A DNA stretch of 64,000 nt from Anthopleura xanthogrammica (GCA_964019055.1 OZ025218.1:5614259-5678258), one strand, 5' to 3'. Counted from the first letter of the stretch, positions 1 through 55,034 are shown. Numbers and translations are program-made. Notes: generated from the sequence alone by a model not told the origin.

Positions 1-218
1 TTTGGAATAAATTTGAACGAGGGGCGAGTGCAATTTGAGCTCTTTGAAAACTCAAGTTCAAATTTATTCCAAAATTGCATGAGAAAAACCATATGATTTC
101 CAATTAATAATACACATGAAAAAATATTGATTTCCTTTTTTCTGCACTTGATTTCCTTTTTTCTGCACTGCTCTCAGCCAATCAGAATCGAGAAATTTTT
201 TCATGTGTATTATTAAGT
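1..218. repeat. Foldback element with nested inverted repeats
   Basis: Bases 1-18 are the reverse complement of 56-73. Separately, about 104-127 (ending in acacatgaaaaaata) pairs with about 195-218 (tttttcatgtgtattatt), so two hairpins lie side by side or one inside another element. There is no coding potential. This looks like a short non-autonomous DNA element or its remains; the family was not recognised. Confidence 0.55.
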
Positions 219-353
219 AATAAAGCACATAGGAAGTGACAAATGAAGTCCTTTTTAAAGATTAGTTTTTATTCCTGAAAATCAATAGCAGCCATTATTG
301 CATTCGCATATAAGAGAGGCTTATAATCAGAATTAACATATTGGTTTGCTCAC

Positions 354-1889
354 CTCCAACCAAGACGGTTACATTCATTTCTTGTTGCCATGACGACCCG
401 CACCAATATATTCCCTGATTCTTTTCAATGACATTAGATATTTGTAGTATGGTGGTTTCATTTGTATGTATTGTATTATTATCCAAAGACTTGCCCTCAA
501 ACCACCAGGTCTTGTTACTGCCAACTTGAGAAGGACAGCTTAACCTTAAATCATCTCCAATTCTGAATACTTAAGCATCAGTCAACAAATAGATTAGTAA
601 ATATTAAGATTACTTTTATTGATAGTATCAATGATGGTGATATTGATTCAAGCTTCAAATAATCATTTTGTTTTACATTTTGTAAACTAAGAATAAAGGT
701 TTAATTTTACTTTCGAAAAAATTGCAAATATATTTTCATTTCCATTGTGACCTTGAGTGAACTCGACATGATAAATGTATAAAACCTACAGATAATACAT
801 TTATCATGCCGAGTTCACACGATATCAAGGATTGGCTGAGGACTCTCGGCCAATCAGAAGCGAGATAGTGAGTAAAATGTATAATAATTTATGATATCAT
901 GCTCAACCTCATCCAATAACTGAGTAAAATGTACCGGTGATGATTATGATGATGATGATGATAGTGGTGCTGGTGATGATGATGATGGTGGTGCTGGTGA
1001 TGATGGTGATGATGATGATGATTGAGACTATCATTGAGGCTACAACATATTTTTCGAAATGCATATTGTAAAAATATTTTATTTTAATTAATATTTCCAG
1101 AGACATTTCAAAGTAAAGTCTTATTAATCAAAACTACATGGAACTAAAAAGCTGCGAGTAACGTTATCACAACCTTTACCCCAAGAAATAAAAACACTCT
1201 AAAACTTGATTCTCCTAGATTCTCTCAACACTAGTAAAAAGTTCTTATTTGAGTCCCCAGATAAGAGATTTTAAAACTCTGAGAATAAGAACCTTAACCT
1301 TAAAATAAGAATTTAAAGCAATTTTTGTTTTGTTTGGAATATAAGAATCCTTTCGGCGCATTTTTTTTCAGTGATTTTTCCTGGTGCACGAGAATAGGTT
1401 AGGTGACGCTGCCCGAGAATAGCTAGGTTCATGAGATGGCAAAACATTTGCCTTTTAAAATATTATCTACAACCGATTTTTTGTGGCCGTAATTTAATAT
1501 AACCACCTTGAAAGTGCAAATAATCGTTCTGAAGGTAAGTGAGCACTATTAAATTCTTTAAACGCACAAAATTCTTAATTTTTAATTTTTTCTTGGGCGC
1601 CCGAGAAGGTAACGATGCCTAACTTTTTACTAGTTTTGAAAGAATCAAGTTTAACGGTGAAACAAATATAACATACAGTAGGAATTAAAAAAAACTTTAA
1701 AAGAATATTCCACGAGTTTACATTCACCAATTTTTATTTACGTAACACAAAATACCACATACCATATTCTTGGAAATGTTAAGCCAACTTACCCTTTATG
1801 ATCGATTGATAGGATGATACGACAAGCATGATTTGAAGAATTCCCCACACAAACATAATACGAAATAGTCCTAGAAACTTGAAAGCCAT
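354..1889 (-). CDS. Ig-domain secreted or membrane protein, 5' part (runs off the left edge)
   Basis: Two coding exons can be joined. Exon 1 (1889-1793) starts MAFKFLGLFRIMFVWGILQI and continues hydrophobic to VVSS, a typical signal peptide, and ends in phase 1 at GG|GTAAGT. Exon 2 (569-354) starts after TTAAG, also in phase 1, and ends at GGAG|GTGAGC in phase 1. It encodes 72 residues with Ig landmarks: a first Cys in LRLSCPS, a Trp pair in KTWWFEG, a late Leu in ILQISNV, and the second Cys in GIYWCGSS. A 1-1 phase Ig exon after a signal-peptide exon is the usual layout for Ig-superfamily receptors. Two potential N-glycosylation sites are visible (NET and NVT). Later exons, including any membrane segment, lie outside the window, so ligand and role cannot be given. 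Confidence 0.72.
750..822. repeat. Short inverted repeat
   Basis: The stretch around 753-778 (gtgaactcgacatgataaat) is the near reverse complement of 798-822 (atttatcatgccgagttcac), separated by about 20 bases. It lies in the first intron of the Ig gene and is a hairpin-type element. Confidence 0.6.
936..1022. repeat. (GAT)n/(GGTGCT) simple repeat
   Basis: Imperfect GATGAT runs are interrupted by GGTGCTGGTGAT motifs, inside the first intron of the Ig gene. No gene here. Confidence 0.85.
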
Positions 1890-2220
1890 GTTTCCTGAGC
1901 TAGATATGACTAGAAGTCACTAAATTGTTCGAAATTTTGAGTTCAAATAGACAGAAGTCGAGCTGTTGTTGATGACACGGCTCAAAAACCGCTGCGTCGT
2001 TGTTGATTAATTTGTTTGAAGTGCTTGGAAAAACTCGTTTGCTTTTGAGCATTAATGGTCCTAAATGAAGTTTTCAAGTGAAAAATTCCCTTTTCGTGGC
2101 CAGGATGTTAAAGACGGACTCCTAAGCATTATGTCTTGGTGCAAGTTTGAAGTAAAAACTACACGGATAAAAAAGAGGAGAGTAAAAATGGAAGCCAAAC
2201 AACTCTTAGTTTTCCCAACT

Positions 2221-2646
2221 CGGGAAGCAATTTGCCCCGGGTGGATGTGGAGGCCCGAAACCGCGATACAAAATAAGTGTTCAGCGGTATTACCCATCTT
2301 TCCTAGGCGACTTCCGGTGGTAATCCAAGCCTCGTAGACTAGTGATACCAGTCACGATATTAGCCTAATCTAATCGAAACTCCCTTGATATTAAGATGCG
2401 CAAACGATTTTCGTCATAATAATTCCGTAAGATAAATAAACTACTGATGTAATAATTATTCTATTCCGTACTAAAAAATGACACCACTTTTTACAAATGT
2501 AAACTGTTAATGTAAGTATGAAGTCACTAGTCTACGAGGCTTGGATTACCACCGGAAGTCGCCTAGGTAAGATGGGTAATACCGCTGAACATTTATTTTG
2601 TATCGCGGTTTCGGGCCTCCACATCCACCCGGGGGAAATTGCTTCC
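2221..2646. repeat. Large foldback element, arms of about 125 bp
   Basis: 2221-2347 and 2525-2646 are near-perfect reverse complements (right arm: tctacgaggcttggattacc and onward to gcttccc), around a loop of about 175 bases. Apparent open frames in both arms are by-products of the palindrome. It fits a foldback or MITE-like transposon that left only its ends. Confidence 0.8.
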
Positions 2647-3308
2647 CCTTCACTTCTTCGAAAGTGAAAGTTTCTGAGAAATGACTAAACCACAGGTATC
2701 CCAGAAAAGAAGTCGAAAACGAGGCTATTCCACAGGAAACCCATATAGCAATTATCTTACTTATTGTCTCTTGAGGAAACTTTTAATTTAATTTAACGCG
2801 GTTGTGCATGTTTCATTTCAAACCAAATTGCACTCCATTCAGTTCAGTTACCATTATAAATTATGAATGATTTATTCAGTGAAATCGGGAAATTTAATGC
2901 GACTTAAAATATAGTTTTTTTAAACAAAATCACGAAATTTACTAGCTTGTCGTGACCTCCGAAATCGCAAAATCAAAATTTTGCGAAAATTCCATGTGTT
3001 TTCAATAATTACTATAGAAATAAACAATCATTGCTTTTCAGTAGTCTACGTGCATTCGGTGAAGTAAAGCATTCTCAGCTTGGCTTGTGTGCGCAGTAAT
3101 CTCTTATTTTAATCTCCGCCAGCCAATGGACTAAGAAATCTGCGCAAATAACGTGCGGCGAGAGAATATGAACTGTTCATATTCTCTTGCGTGCGGCCAA
3201 CTCGTAACCCATCAATGATCATTCTCCAAGAAAAAGAAAATTTAACGTCTACTTTGATAGGAGATCAAGTTTCCATTATGTTTTTTTCAAAACGCGTCCC
3301 ACATGGAA

Positions 3309-3533
3309 ATGAGTAATACTCCAGTTTCGAGTTCTCTTTTACGCTGTGTTAGCCTCAATTGTGCGTAAATTATGCAGAAATTTAGATAAAACTCGTGAAA
3401 TTTCAAAGTATTTTTATTGTCTTCTTTACACACAGATCTTTGGAATTGCCACGGGCTGTTACTGAATAAAAGAATATATTACACGGTTTTGAGGCTAACA
3501 CAGCGTAAAAGAGAACTCGAAACGGGAGTATTA
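3309..3533. repeat. MITE-like element with about 45-bp terminal inverted repeats
   Basis: Left arm 3309-3357 (gagttctcttttacgctgtg and flanks) pairs with right arm 3490-3533 (cacagcgtaaaagagaactc). The whole element is about 225 bp with no open frame. The region from 2.65 to 5.88 kb otherwise holds no convincing gene. Confidence 0.75.
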
Positions 3534-4059
3534 AAGATACTCAGACATCAGCGATAGGGCCCCTCTGGATATCAGCTTTTAGCTGAATGGGCCACCCTGT
3601 GTAATAAAGGTTACTAAGCGATAGAATCGGCGTATCGGGTCTGCTGATTATAACAAGGGGTTAATCATCTACGGTCTAGGGGCCGACTTACCTCTCCCTT
3701 AGGCTTCGGCCGAGCTTCCTGATCAGTCTGTAAATCCAGGGATAGCGGTGTCGGGGACGAAATCTCCGGCATAGCCGTAAATGCTTCGCGCTGCCATTCT
3801 GCGCTTCAGCACTGCGTCTGGAGGTATGGTCCTAAGTTAATAAATCAATAAAAACAAAATAATCCCAAAAAACAGTTTCCATAGCAGATGAACTTATAAT
3901 TCATTTAAGGAAGATTATAGGCAATATTCTGACATAATGTTTATGGATATGCATGCGCAAGGTTGGTTCTAGTAGTTTTTTCTGACAACACTTTCTGCAT
4001 GATTGGGAGTCGATAAATAAGTAGCTCTACTTTAGCAGGATTAATAAGATTTCAAATAT

Positions 4060-4455
4060 TTCAAAACAAACTTCAAATTTCATCGAAACCCTGAAAGAAC
4101 TTCTGGGCTGTTCTAAATCAGGGCATGACTAACTCACCCCTGAAACGCCGCCAGGCTGATCAAAGTCAGGGCACAGCTAACTTCGTGACCGATCGATTTT
4201 GAAGTTAGCTTGTTATAGGTTTTGCAAAGGAATAAAAACCGTGGAACCCCTAGCCTCCTTTGCAGACGTTCTTAGGGTCGTCACGCAACGTTCGAAGTAT
4301 TGCGTGACGACCCTAAGAGCGTCTGCGTAGGAGGCTATGGAACCCCGAGAAACCCCCTAAAATCAAGGGAGAGACTTAACAAACTTTACTCACATGGATG
4401 TGGCGCGGCCAGGAATCGAACCCGAGAGCCCTGAGTGTTAGGCGCGTGTACTAGT
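4060..4455 (-). mobile_element. tRNA-derived SINE (family 1), reverse orientation, with repeat tail
   Basis: Read on the minus strand, the element begins near 4455 with a tRNA-like head containing an A-box-like GGGTAGCACTAG and a B-box GGGTTCGATTCC (4410-4422). A body GTGAGTAAAGTTTGTTAAGT follows at about 4392-4373, and the element ends near 4060-4200 in the ~63-bp tail motif (agcccagaggttgtttcagg type). The same head, body and tail recur at 20.8 and 36.1 kb, which defines a family. The stretch 4248-4347 is a separate palindromic insert. Confidence 0.75.
4248..4347. repeat. Perfect-looking hairpin element inside the SINE
   Basis: Arms of about 40 bases (cttagggtcgtcacgcaacg against gcgtgacgaccctaag) are separated by only a few bases, flanked by gaacccc copies. 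It interrupts the SINE body, so it inserted later. Confidence 0.75.
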
Positions 4456-5575
4456 GCTACCCTGCTACCCTTATCCCCAACAGCCCTTAAAAACAAGTAG
4501 TTTTATCGAAGCAAGTGTTTATTCATTCCTAAAAAAGCTATTAACAATACAAATACGATCATCATATATTTTACAAGTGATTATTTCTATTAAAATTATT
4601 TTGATTACATTATTGTGTTTCAAGATATCTAACACTTTGAAAACGGTTATAAAACTATTAAAGATGGTCATTCAAATCCTGACGCATCTGAAACTGCAAG
4701 TGAATGAGAAGGCTATCTCTGTCTTGGTGCATAAAACTATTTGAATTAAAACATGTCTTACTCTACTAGTATTTTAAAGACAAACATACTCGATATTATT
4801 TATCCTATTAGAGATATTGGTAGACTTTTATTCAAGAACTAAGCTCAGTTATGCTTGGAATTTGTTCTATAGCAAAGTATAAATTGATTGAGACGAGAAT
4901 GGCAAAAAAGATATTGGGCGACGTTCGGTTCAAAACGTAAAAAAAGTTTTTCGGGAAAAATGACTTTGAACCAATCAAATGGTTCGAAAAACAACGCAAT
5001 CAAATCACAATGCGGAAGCCATTTTTTTCCGGTTTTTTTTTTGGAAAAAGGCTGGAAGTCAGTTTTACTGTCGATTCTATAAACACAGCTACTGGTTATA
5101 TTATGGTTCATATTGCTTTGCAATCGCTATCGAACACAAGACAAACCTTGAGTTCTGAAAATTCTAAAAGATACATATTTTCATTAACCTTGTGGTTATC
5201 GATAAACGCGCGCCTTTTCTACGGAACTCTTTAGACTACATGTCCTTACAAATCTCGTATTTTTTGTCTTAACTCAGGGGAACATTAGTACCTGGTAATT
5301 TTCCCCTGGTTAGCTTTAAGAATAGTTCATTCGAAGACTGGTAGGATTTTGTTGCGCATCAGTGGCATTATGGGATGGAAGAGGGGTACAAAATGAATTC
5401 AGAGGACCTTTTGTCTACCTTCTTGAAGTTAGATCGAAAATTCATGGCAAATCGAGTAAGCTACCAGTCTTAATTTGGACTTTTTCAAGGCGAATTTCGA
5501 AGATTCTAAAAAATGCAAATTTTCTATTTGAAGTTAAAAATGCCTATGAAAATGCAAAGGACCTTTTCTGAGGTA

Positions 5576-5690
5576 CCGAACATGTTGCATTAAGGTCTAG
5601 CTTGGGTACAAACATCTTTAGTTCATCATGCCTTATATGGCGATGTATATACTCAAGCTAGACCAAATGCATCATGTTTATCGAACTCAA
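5576..5690. repeat. Inverted repeat element
   Basis: The left arm (accgaacatgttgcattaag ... gtctagctt) pairs with the right arm (ctcaagctagaccaaatgca ... catgtttatcgaac). It lies about 200 bp beyond the stop codon of the large catenin gene, possibly inside its 3' UTR. Confidence 0.65.
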
Positions 5691-5880
5691 AAAGATAAAA
5701 CTTAAGGTTAAAATATAACTATAGGATGAAACACCTCAAGGAATTTCTGGTTGATTTTAGCAGCTTTTTTATGTGGAGAGCAGATTGGCTTAAAGATGTG
5801 GGACCCTGCAACCTAGTCAGCAATCCCTGTCCTGGTGGATCTATTTTACTGTTGTGGGCTCCCTTTGTCGGTACATGGCA

Positions 5881-47525
<41,645 letters not shown>

Positions 47526-48974
47526 GTTGCAGTGCCCCTCTATCCTCAATTCATGTACAAAATGTCACCTAAAAAAATAACAACAAATTTATATTTCTAG
47601 AAAGACATATATATTTATTATTTATGTACACATCTTGATTAGAAACCAATAACAGCTGATATTATTTCAGGGCTAAAAATAGCAGCTGGTCATCAGACAA
47701 TGTCCAACCAGAATTGGACCCAGAAACAAAGTATGACCAAGCTAAAATGTAATTGGCAGGTGATCATAACTTGTGATTGACCAGCCCTTATTTGTAACCC
47801 TGTTATCTTGTTTCATTAATTTATTATTGCAGTTATCATATATATATGTCATTAGTTTTAAGATTCAATTACATAGAGATTGAATAAACATTCTTGGATT
47901 TGGCTAAGCAGTCATTAGGCTCATATATTTTTTTGCCAGCTGTGACACATGACAAGAATAACTAAGACTATCAATACTTTGGGGGAGGTGGAAGGGAAAG
48001 AAGACCAAGATACAAAACCTAAGTTACAATGTACAAAAAATATCATACAAGAGCTAGTTACAACTTCATTAGAAACAAGTAAAATTAGCAAGGTTGGAGG
48101 ATGATCATAGGCTTTGCTGAGTTTGAGGAACAGGATGCACAAACAACACCATATAAGACATGGTGAACAAAAGATGTTTGTACCAAAGGTAGACCAGCAT
48201 GTACCATGTTCGCTATCTCAGAAAAGGTCTGTTTTCAGAAAAAAATCATATTTACAAAATCAGAATCGACATCATCACCTACCATGTTGAAAATCAACTA
48301 GATGTGCTATAATTAAGGTTCCCATGACAACAATTAACGTCATGACATAAAACCGCTGAGGTATCCGAAAATCAACTTCTAAATTCCAATTCGATCATGG
48401 AACGAGGGCCACAGGTTTGTTAGCCACTGGCTATTTAGTGCTACCCTCGTAAAAACAAGGAGTGTTTTTTTTATTTTTTATCCAAAAATGAATTTTTGCT
48501 TCACCCTACCAGCCACTAAAGGTGTGAAACATATTTAGTTTATTCAATTTCATGCATCTCAATCTCCCTCCCATCTTCCTGGTATAAAACAAAGAGCTTT
48601 AGAATGTACTCCAGACTTTTATATTTTAATATCAACAGCTAATAGTGTGTCTTTGTTGTCAAAATTGTTTCCGTAGGAAATACTTTCATAAACCAACAAG
48701 GTCAAGCATTTCTGAATATAAAAATTCCCTCATTGTAGTTCAAAGTAAGGCATTTAACCTTTGTGATACAAAATATCGATTTCCAGTAAAAAAATCTGAT
48801 AAATTTATAGATAATGATAATGAATTCTATAACCATTAGATATATGATTGAAACAAACTATTTTAGATAACTTATCAAAATCATAATTAAAAACAATGCT
48901 GAAGAAATTCTCTTATGTTTGTTGATATTTCTATAATCATTTAATAGCAAATTAATAGTGCCAAATGATGTTAA

Positions 48975-49224
48975 TCAGGTCTTGCGTGACATTTTAAATT
49001 TTAATCCGACAAAAACGAAAATATGATATTTGACTTGCCTACTAATCTATTTTTCTATATATTTCTTTGTAAAAGCAGCCATTTTTGGTTGCCCATATCT
49101 GCAGCGCTATTCCATAAAACCACTTCACACTTTCCATTTTTACTAATTTTGGTATACTCTTTTCAAATATCATATTTTCGTTTTTGTTGGAATAAAATTT
49201 AAAATGTCACGCAAAACTTGATAA
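48975..49224. mobile_element. MITE with about 55-bp terminal inverted repeats
   Basis: atcaggtcttgcgtgacatt ttaaattttaatccgacaaa aacgaaaatatgatattt pairs with aaatatcatattttcgtttt tgttggaataaaatttaaaa tgtcacgcaaaacttgat. About 250 bp. Confidence 0.85.
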
Positions 49225-51236
49225 ACCCCGATAAAATGGACGGTAGTTGTGGGGAAAGATTACAACAACTTTTCAAAATACTATCTTAATAAAAAGAAAT
49301 TAGAATAAAGAGATTTAAAAAGAACTAATCTAATTTAATTATAGGATACGATAATCTCGACCTCACATCCCACAGGGACTATGCATGTTTTTGTTAGTAT
49401 ATGATAATGAGAAGTTCATCGCCATTGTATGTCCGAACAGCTCTGTAGAATAATAAAATAGCAAATAATAGTCTATAACCCACTAGAACGCCAATCAAGT
49501 GCTAAGGTATTTTTTTCTAAGAGATCTCAAGATAAGTTGATTAATGAAGTGGTTGACCTAAGGTTCCAGAAGAATCGTGATGACTGATGAATCCTATCGA
49601 CAGCCAAAGTCGAAACAATTTAATTTTAACAAAGAACAAAATTTTTTTAATCTACCCTTAAAGTGAATAACACTTGGATGGCTTTTCTCGGTTTTTGAGT
49701 CGTTTTTAGGTGATTTTTAGCTGTAAATAAGGTTCCACAATATATCTCAATAAAGAATGCCGATTTTTTTTCTAGTCTAGCATTCCAGTCTGCTAATCTT
49801 TTATAAACAAACTAGTTTACCAAGACTATCGTATACTCGGGTCTGTTTTCTGTCTCTTCAGAATATGACTCCTTCAAGTTATCCAAAGCTCTCGCGAAAT
49901 CTTAGAAATTCACTGCGTTCACATAAATATACAAACCAAATCGTCGCTACAAAGGACAGTGGGGTTCTAGGAAAAATGTAAACAGAAAAGGTAGCTTGTT
50001 TTGAGAACTAAATCGGGTTTACTGGTGCCACATTCATGAAAACTTTTTAAAGCCAGAAGTGACTGATAACAAAACAGATGAGTCCTGAATTTGCAAATTT
50101 CGCTTCAAGAAAGGTAGAAAACCCATCCTATGATTAAGTTGTATGTGCTAAATATTCCGTTCGCTATTTATTTAGCAAAAAAAGCTTGTGTTAAAACTTT
50201 TTTGTATAGCATTAAAAAGATACGCTTAACTAATCACATTGTAGCGTTAGTGAGCAGATATCGCTGAACTTTAACTGGATTTATTAGTACTAATGAGACT
50301 AAAAGAACTTGATTTTGATGGTTAGAATAGCAGAATTTTAGAGAACGATGTGATGAATAAGAATACACAGACACTTAATTGTTGAAGAGCGTAGATTTAA
50401 GGCATCATTTATTATAAAGAGTTCAAAATAATCTAAGAACTAACCTTGACTGTAGATTCGACTGCGCTTAGACGAATATATTGTAGAGCACTTAATCTTA
50501 AAGATAAAGGCTTCAGAACTGTGAGTTTTTGGCGTATTCCAGATAAATGATTTTGCAAAGAGATGCGTGTTTTATCATGAACAGACGCCCGCCATTTTTG
50601 AGTATATAGTAACGCGGTTACTAAGTTAGTTTCCACACCTTGTCACGCCCGCTCGCTCGTCACGCCTACGCACGCGAGTTTGAGCTCTGATGTCACGGAA
50701 CTCAAAAAAGATTTACTGCATGACGGATAAAAATCATAATATTACTAATGATTAATGAATTTATTGAGAGGAATGATGAAAGGCTTAGTAATATTCATGG
50801 CTGGATGGATGGAAAATTTATTTGATTTTAGCGGAGCTTCACTCAAAAAGTTTACGATCCGTCACGGTAGCACTTAAGACAGCCTGGGATAAGACGCCAA
50901 GGAATGCGAAAACATTAGGATTAAAATAAAACCCTTAAAGTTAAAACTGAGGGCAAAATATCTGGATAGAAATATAGTAGTGCACGGCTAAATTCATTGC
51001 GAAATACTTTGCAAATCATTATCGAAACAGAGGAAATATTGAAATTTATTTTTAGAGACACTATGCAAAAAGGGTTTAAAGAATCTTATGTGCCGGAAAG
51101 CGGTATGTATGCAAACTGACTAGACATTAAGACCAAGAATAGGCTTCTAAATATATACCACTAAGGTTCTTATGTATGTTTGCGACTGTGACAGTGTTTC
51201 ATGACAAGATGTAATGAAAATTCTAATCTATACATT

Positions 51237-51801
51237 CGACCTTCCTTCCTTCCTTCCTTCCTTCCTTCCTTCCTTTCATCCATCCGGCATCCATCTTATC
51301 ATCCGTTCCTTCGTCCATCCATCCGTCCATTCATTTATTTATTTATTCATCCATCTGTCTTTCCATCCATTCACTTATCTGTCCATCCATTCATCCATCC
51401 ATCCATCCATCCATCTGTCCATTTGTCGATCCATCCATCCATCCATCCATCTGTCCATTTGTCCATCCATCCATCCATCTATCTGTTCATCCATGCATCC
51501 ATGCATCCATCCACCCATCTATCCGTCCATCCATCCATCTGTCCATCCATCTATCCGTCCATCCATCCATCCATCAATCCCTCCATCCATCCATCCATCA
51601 ATCCCTCAATTCCCCATCCATCCATCCATCTATCCATCAATCATTCCATCCCTCAATCCCTCCATCCATCCATCCATCCATCCCTCAATTCCCCATCCAT
51701 CCATCCATCTATCCATCAATCATTCCATCCCTCAATCCCTCCATCTATCCATCCATCCATCCATCCCTCCATCCATCCCTCCATCCATCCATCCATCCAT
51801 C
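51237..51801. repeat. (TTCC)n then (CATC)n tract
   Basis: About 35 bp of CCTT units followed by some 530 bp of CCATCCAT with variants. The HPSI-rich open frames of about 200 codons are artefacts. Confidence 0.95.
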
Positions 51802-53635
51802 TGAGTGTCTATCCAGTTAGTCACTGTCAATTTCTTTACATGACATTTATAATCACAATGATGAAACTTCTAGATAAAGTTATCCCACTGTGACACTTGT
51901 TATATTACACATCATTATAACATGTCAAACTACATATCTCTTTACAAATTTTATGACTGATTCCAATACTTATAACTGCCGGCAAAATTTTAAGCGGTTA
52001 CAAATGTTTTTATAAGGGCCATTCAGTCTTTTAAGCTTATTAAACAAGAGTTACAAGAGTTGCTTGAACCCAATATTCAGTTAACCAAGGCAGAAAATGG
52101 TATTCATGACAAAATATGACAGATAATTCATAAATCATTAATCAATGACATTTTAACCAGCAATATTTTACAAATCTCACAGCAGTTGCTGTCAAATTCG
52201 TGAAAAACAACTACAGATTAATTAACAAAAAAATCAAAATAAAGCAATAAGTTCGTGTGTTATATTTTCGATAAAATCCGAGACATGCAATCGATGAAAA
52301 CAAAGAAATCACTCACCGCGACAGAGTAAAAATTATTCCACTTTTAAAACGGTTTTCGAATCACACGATATCATTAGAAGCTAACCCTTACGTGCTTGAA
52401 TGATTCTTGGCCAAAATTATACAAACAAACTTGAATTTAAGTTCCCTTACGAAGGTATATCCTGCAGTTTATCGAATTAAATTTAACGACAAAACATTAA
52501 CAATGGAATCAAAAGAGAAATAAATGGCTTTGTTTTTACACAATATCATAGGAGTTTGTCATTTAACATTTCTAAATGAGTGTGGGAACTTAACTTTTAA
52601 AGTAATAGATAATTTTTATACTTGAAAGTTGAAGAAGCTCGAATGGATTTTTTGCAGCTAGAGTTGTTTCTAATAAGGAAGAGCTTTAAAAGGTGAGAAA
52701 AAGAGGAGTTTCTGACTAAAAAAAAATGGCATTGTTTGGTAAATATTTTAACTCAAAAATTGTGAGAATCCTTCAAGTGTACGATAAGGTACTAGCTACA
52801 AGTGTTCTAATCTGAATTCAAAATCTATCAAGACTTCAAATGTAAAACATCTTCAAAAAAATAGGAAGTGTTATAATTCCCTAGTTTTAGTGACAATATT
52901 TTGAGCAAAATTGCTTAAATAAATCGTTAAAGAACTCTTGGTAATGCGATTTTTGTTCTTTATTGAAGTTCAATTAATCGATTATCGTTTAGAACAAATT
53001 CTTGTTCATTTTCTAGAAAATTCGTATTCCTCCAACCTGTTGAATCTGAGGCTAAATATATTCTATGCTTTTTGCTTTTAGCTAGAAGTATTATAGAAAT
53101 AATTTTTCGATTTACTAGCTTAAAGCTTATAACATTTGGAATTTAATTTCGAAAGTTTTCGGTGCAAACAACGCGATGCTAAGTGGAAATAGAAATATAT
53201 CAAGCTGTCAACACACAACAGCCATTTGTTTACACAACCATTGAGATTGATACAGATTAAAATTACATGTAAGACTGAAAATTATTTCTCTTACCTTCAA
53301 AAGCTAATTTTTCTTTGCAAGAAGTTTCCCTTGAGCATAAAACTGTACGAGAAGCTAAGAGAGCTCAACTGTGATGTGAAGCGTCTGTTTTGCTCATGAA
53401 TATTCACAAGGTAATTTTAGGCTATTAAAACTAGCGGGTGTCAGTAACCACCTAGGACTTTCATATGTAGATGTGTGATTATTGACATTCTTAGTGGCTG
53501 ATGGAACGGATCGAAATTCAGTTTTAATAAACTGACAATAAAATGAAAAATTGTTTAGTGCATACGCTTTACTGATGCGCGCGTGGGTGGCCTGGACAAC
53601 CAAAACGACGGGTCGAGGTTCGAAGAAGTAATTTA

Positions 53636-53936
53636 GACTTTTATTACACATTTAGGGTCGATTTCCGTGAAATAAAGCCGTGAATAAAAACCATATCAGT
53701 GAAGTGATACGATATCACTTCAAGGCAAACTGTCCAATAAAATCTCGCGATATATAATAATATATAATCGACCCTTAATGTGTAATAAACAAATTATTAC
53801 ATGTTAAGAGCTGATATCATTTTTATTCACTCGTTTTCCGTATCATATCGCTCACTCGCTCACGGACTCGCTTGTTCGCGATATGACGGGAAACTCGTGA
53901 ATAAAAACGATATCAGGCTCTTAACATGTGATAATC
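53636..53936. mobile_element. Two adjacent palindromic elements
   Basis: Element 1: ttattacacatttagggtcg (53641-) pairs with cgacccttaatgtgtaataa (to 53787). Element 2: ttattacatgttaagagctg atatcatttttattcactcg (53796-) pairs with gtgaataaaaacgatatcag gctcttaacatgtgataa (to 53936). Similar ttattaca.tg ends suggest related MITEs. Confidence 0.75.
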
Positions 53937-54572
53937 TCTATTTATTTGTTGAATACTTCTAATTCTAGTTAAAATTATCATATTTTCGTAAACAAGGTAC
54001 TGTAAGAAGCTTTAACTCGATTCCCAGAAGTATATCGCCAACAACTGATTTAGGTCACATGCGAGAAGGAAATGTAAATAAAAATCAGTACACAAAAAAG
54101 TATCGCAGTATGGATGAGTTTTTGACTGTCAGTGGTTGACAATGGCTTTATTTATTAAATTGTCTAACCAATCACAGTCCGTTGTAATCAGTTAATAGCC
54201 GGCCCTGTGTTCAAACACTTTTCCCTACCTTAAAAATATTGACGATTGAATACAATACATTTTAATTCTCAGAAAAGCCCAAAACGAAATCAGAGTGATA
54301 TATTTCATCTGTGATTTATCTAAAAACCACTCGAAAAATGAGTGAAGAGCCACAGGTTTTGATCAACAATGCTTTGCGCGATTAGTTGTTCGTTCAGCTG
54401 GACCCTGTATGGCTGCATGTGATAGGAACCGTATATGATTACACGATTCCTGATCAAGATTTTCCAAAATTCAAAAAAAAAAGACTTAAAATATTGCAGA
54501 ATTTAGAAACGAAAATCAAGTTTTAGAATTTTAGCATCCTAATTTTTTATTATAATTTTATATAATTTTTTC

Positions 54573-54790
54573 ATTGTTAAGTTGTGACGTATTTCCGGGT
54601 CCAACTGCTCATAAAAACCGCTAAAATAAAGCAAAGATGTTCTAAATGATTCAACTTCCATCTGAAACAGTCAGAAATTTGGACAACAAATCCTGTCACG
54701 AAGAAAAAGTCAAAGAAAAATATTTATAAAACTGCATTTCGCTTTGGACCCGGAAGTCGTTTTTTCATTCTACTAACGTCACATTTAAAG
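54573..54790. mobile_element. MITE-2 copy b (inverted relative to copy a)
   Basis: gttgtgacgtatttccgggt ccaactg ... ctttggacccggaagtcgtt ... acgtcacattta. Reverse complement of 32098-32315 with scattered changes. Confidence 0.75.
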
Positions 54791-54800
54791 GCTCTATAGC

Positions 54801-54931
54801 TATAGCCTCCTTGCAGCACGTCGGAATGCAGCTCAATTTGGAGGACACAACAATAGGTTTCAATTCTCTGGGGATTGAGATTCTTTTGTTTTGTCCTCCA
54901 GCTGCTATGACGTCACCCGAAAGGGTTCTAT
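54801..54931. mobile_element. MITE-1 copy d
   Basis: tatagcctccttgcagcacg tcggaatgcagctcaatttg gaggac ... gttttgtcctccagctgcta tgacgtcacccgaaagggtt ctatt. Opposite orientation to copies a-c; sits immediately next to MITE-2 copy b. Confidence 0.78.
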
Positions 54932-54960
54932 TGGCAAAAACTGATTATATCAAAAGTACT

Positions 54961-54974
54961 AAAGTATAATAATA

Positions 54975-55034
<60 letters not shown>
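54961..55034. repeat. (TAA)n microsatellite
   Basis: About 24 TAA units followed by tagactttatttcagtgtca gtaaaacctag, possibly the tail of a LINE or SINE insertion on the minus strand. Confidence 0.9.

Noticed and set aside
2061..2337. Frames of 78 and 90 codons on both strands near 2.1-2.3 kb
   Set aside because: They overlap a large palindrome and show no family features.
4385..4455. Functional tRNA gene on the minus strand
   Set aside because: A- and B-box motifs are present but no complete cloverleaf could be drawn and the sequence continues into a SINE body shared by other copies.
51201..51893. 230-codon plus-strand frame rich in HPSI
   Set aside because: A (CATC)n repeat read through; period four gives three open frames without selection.
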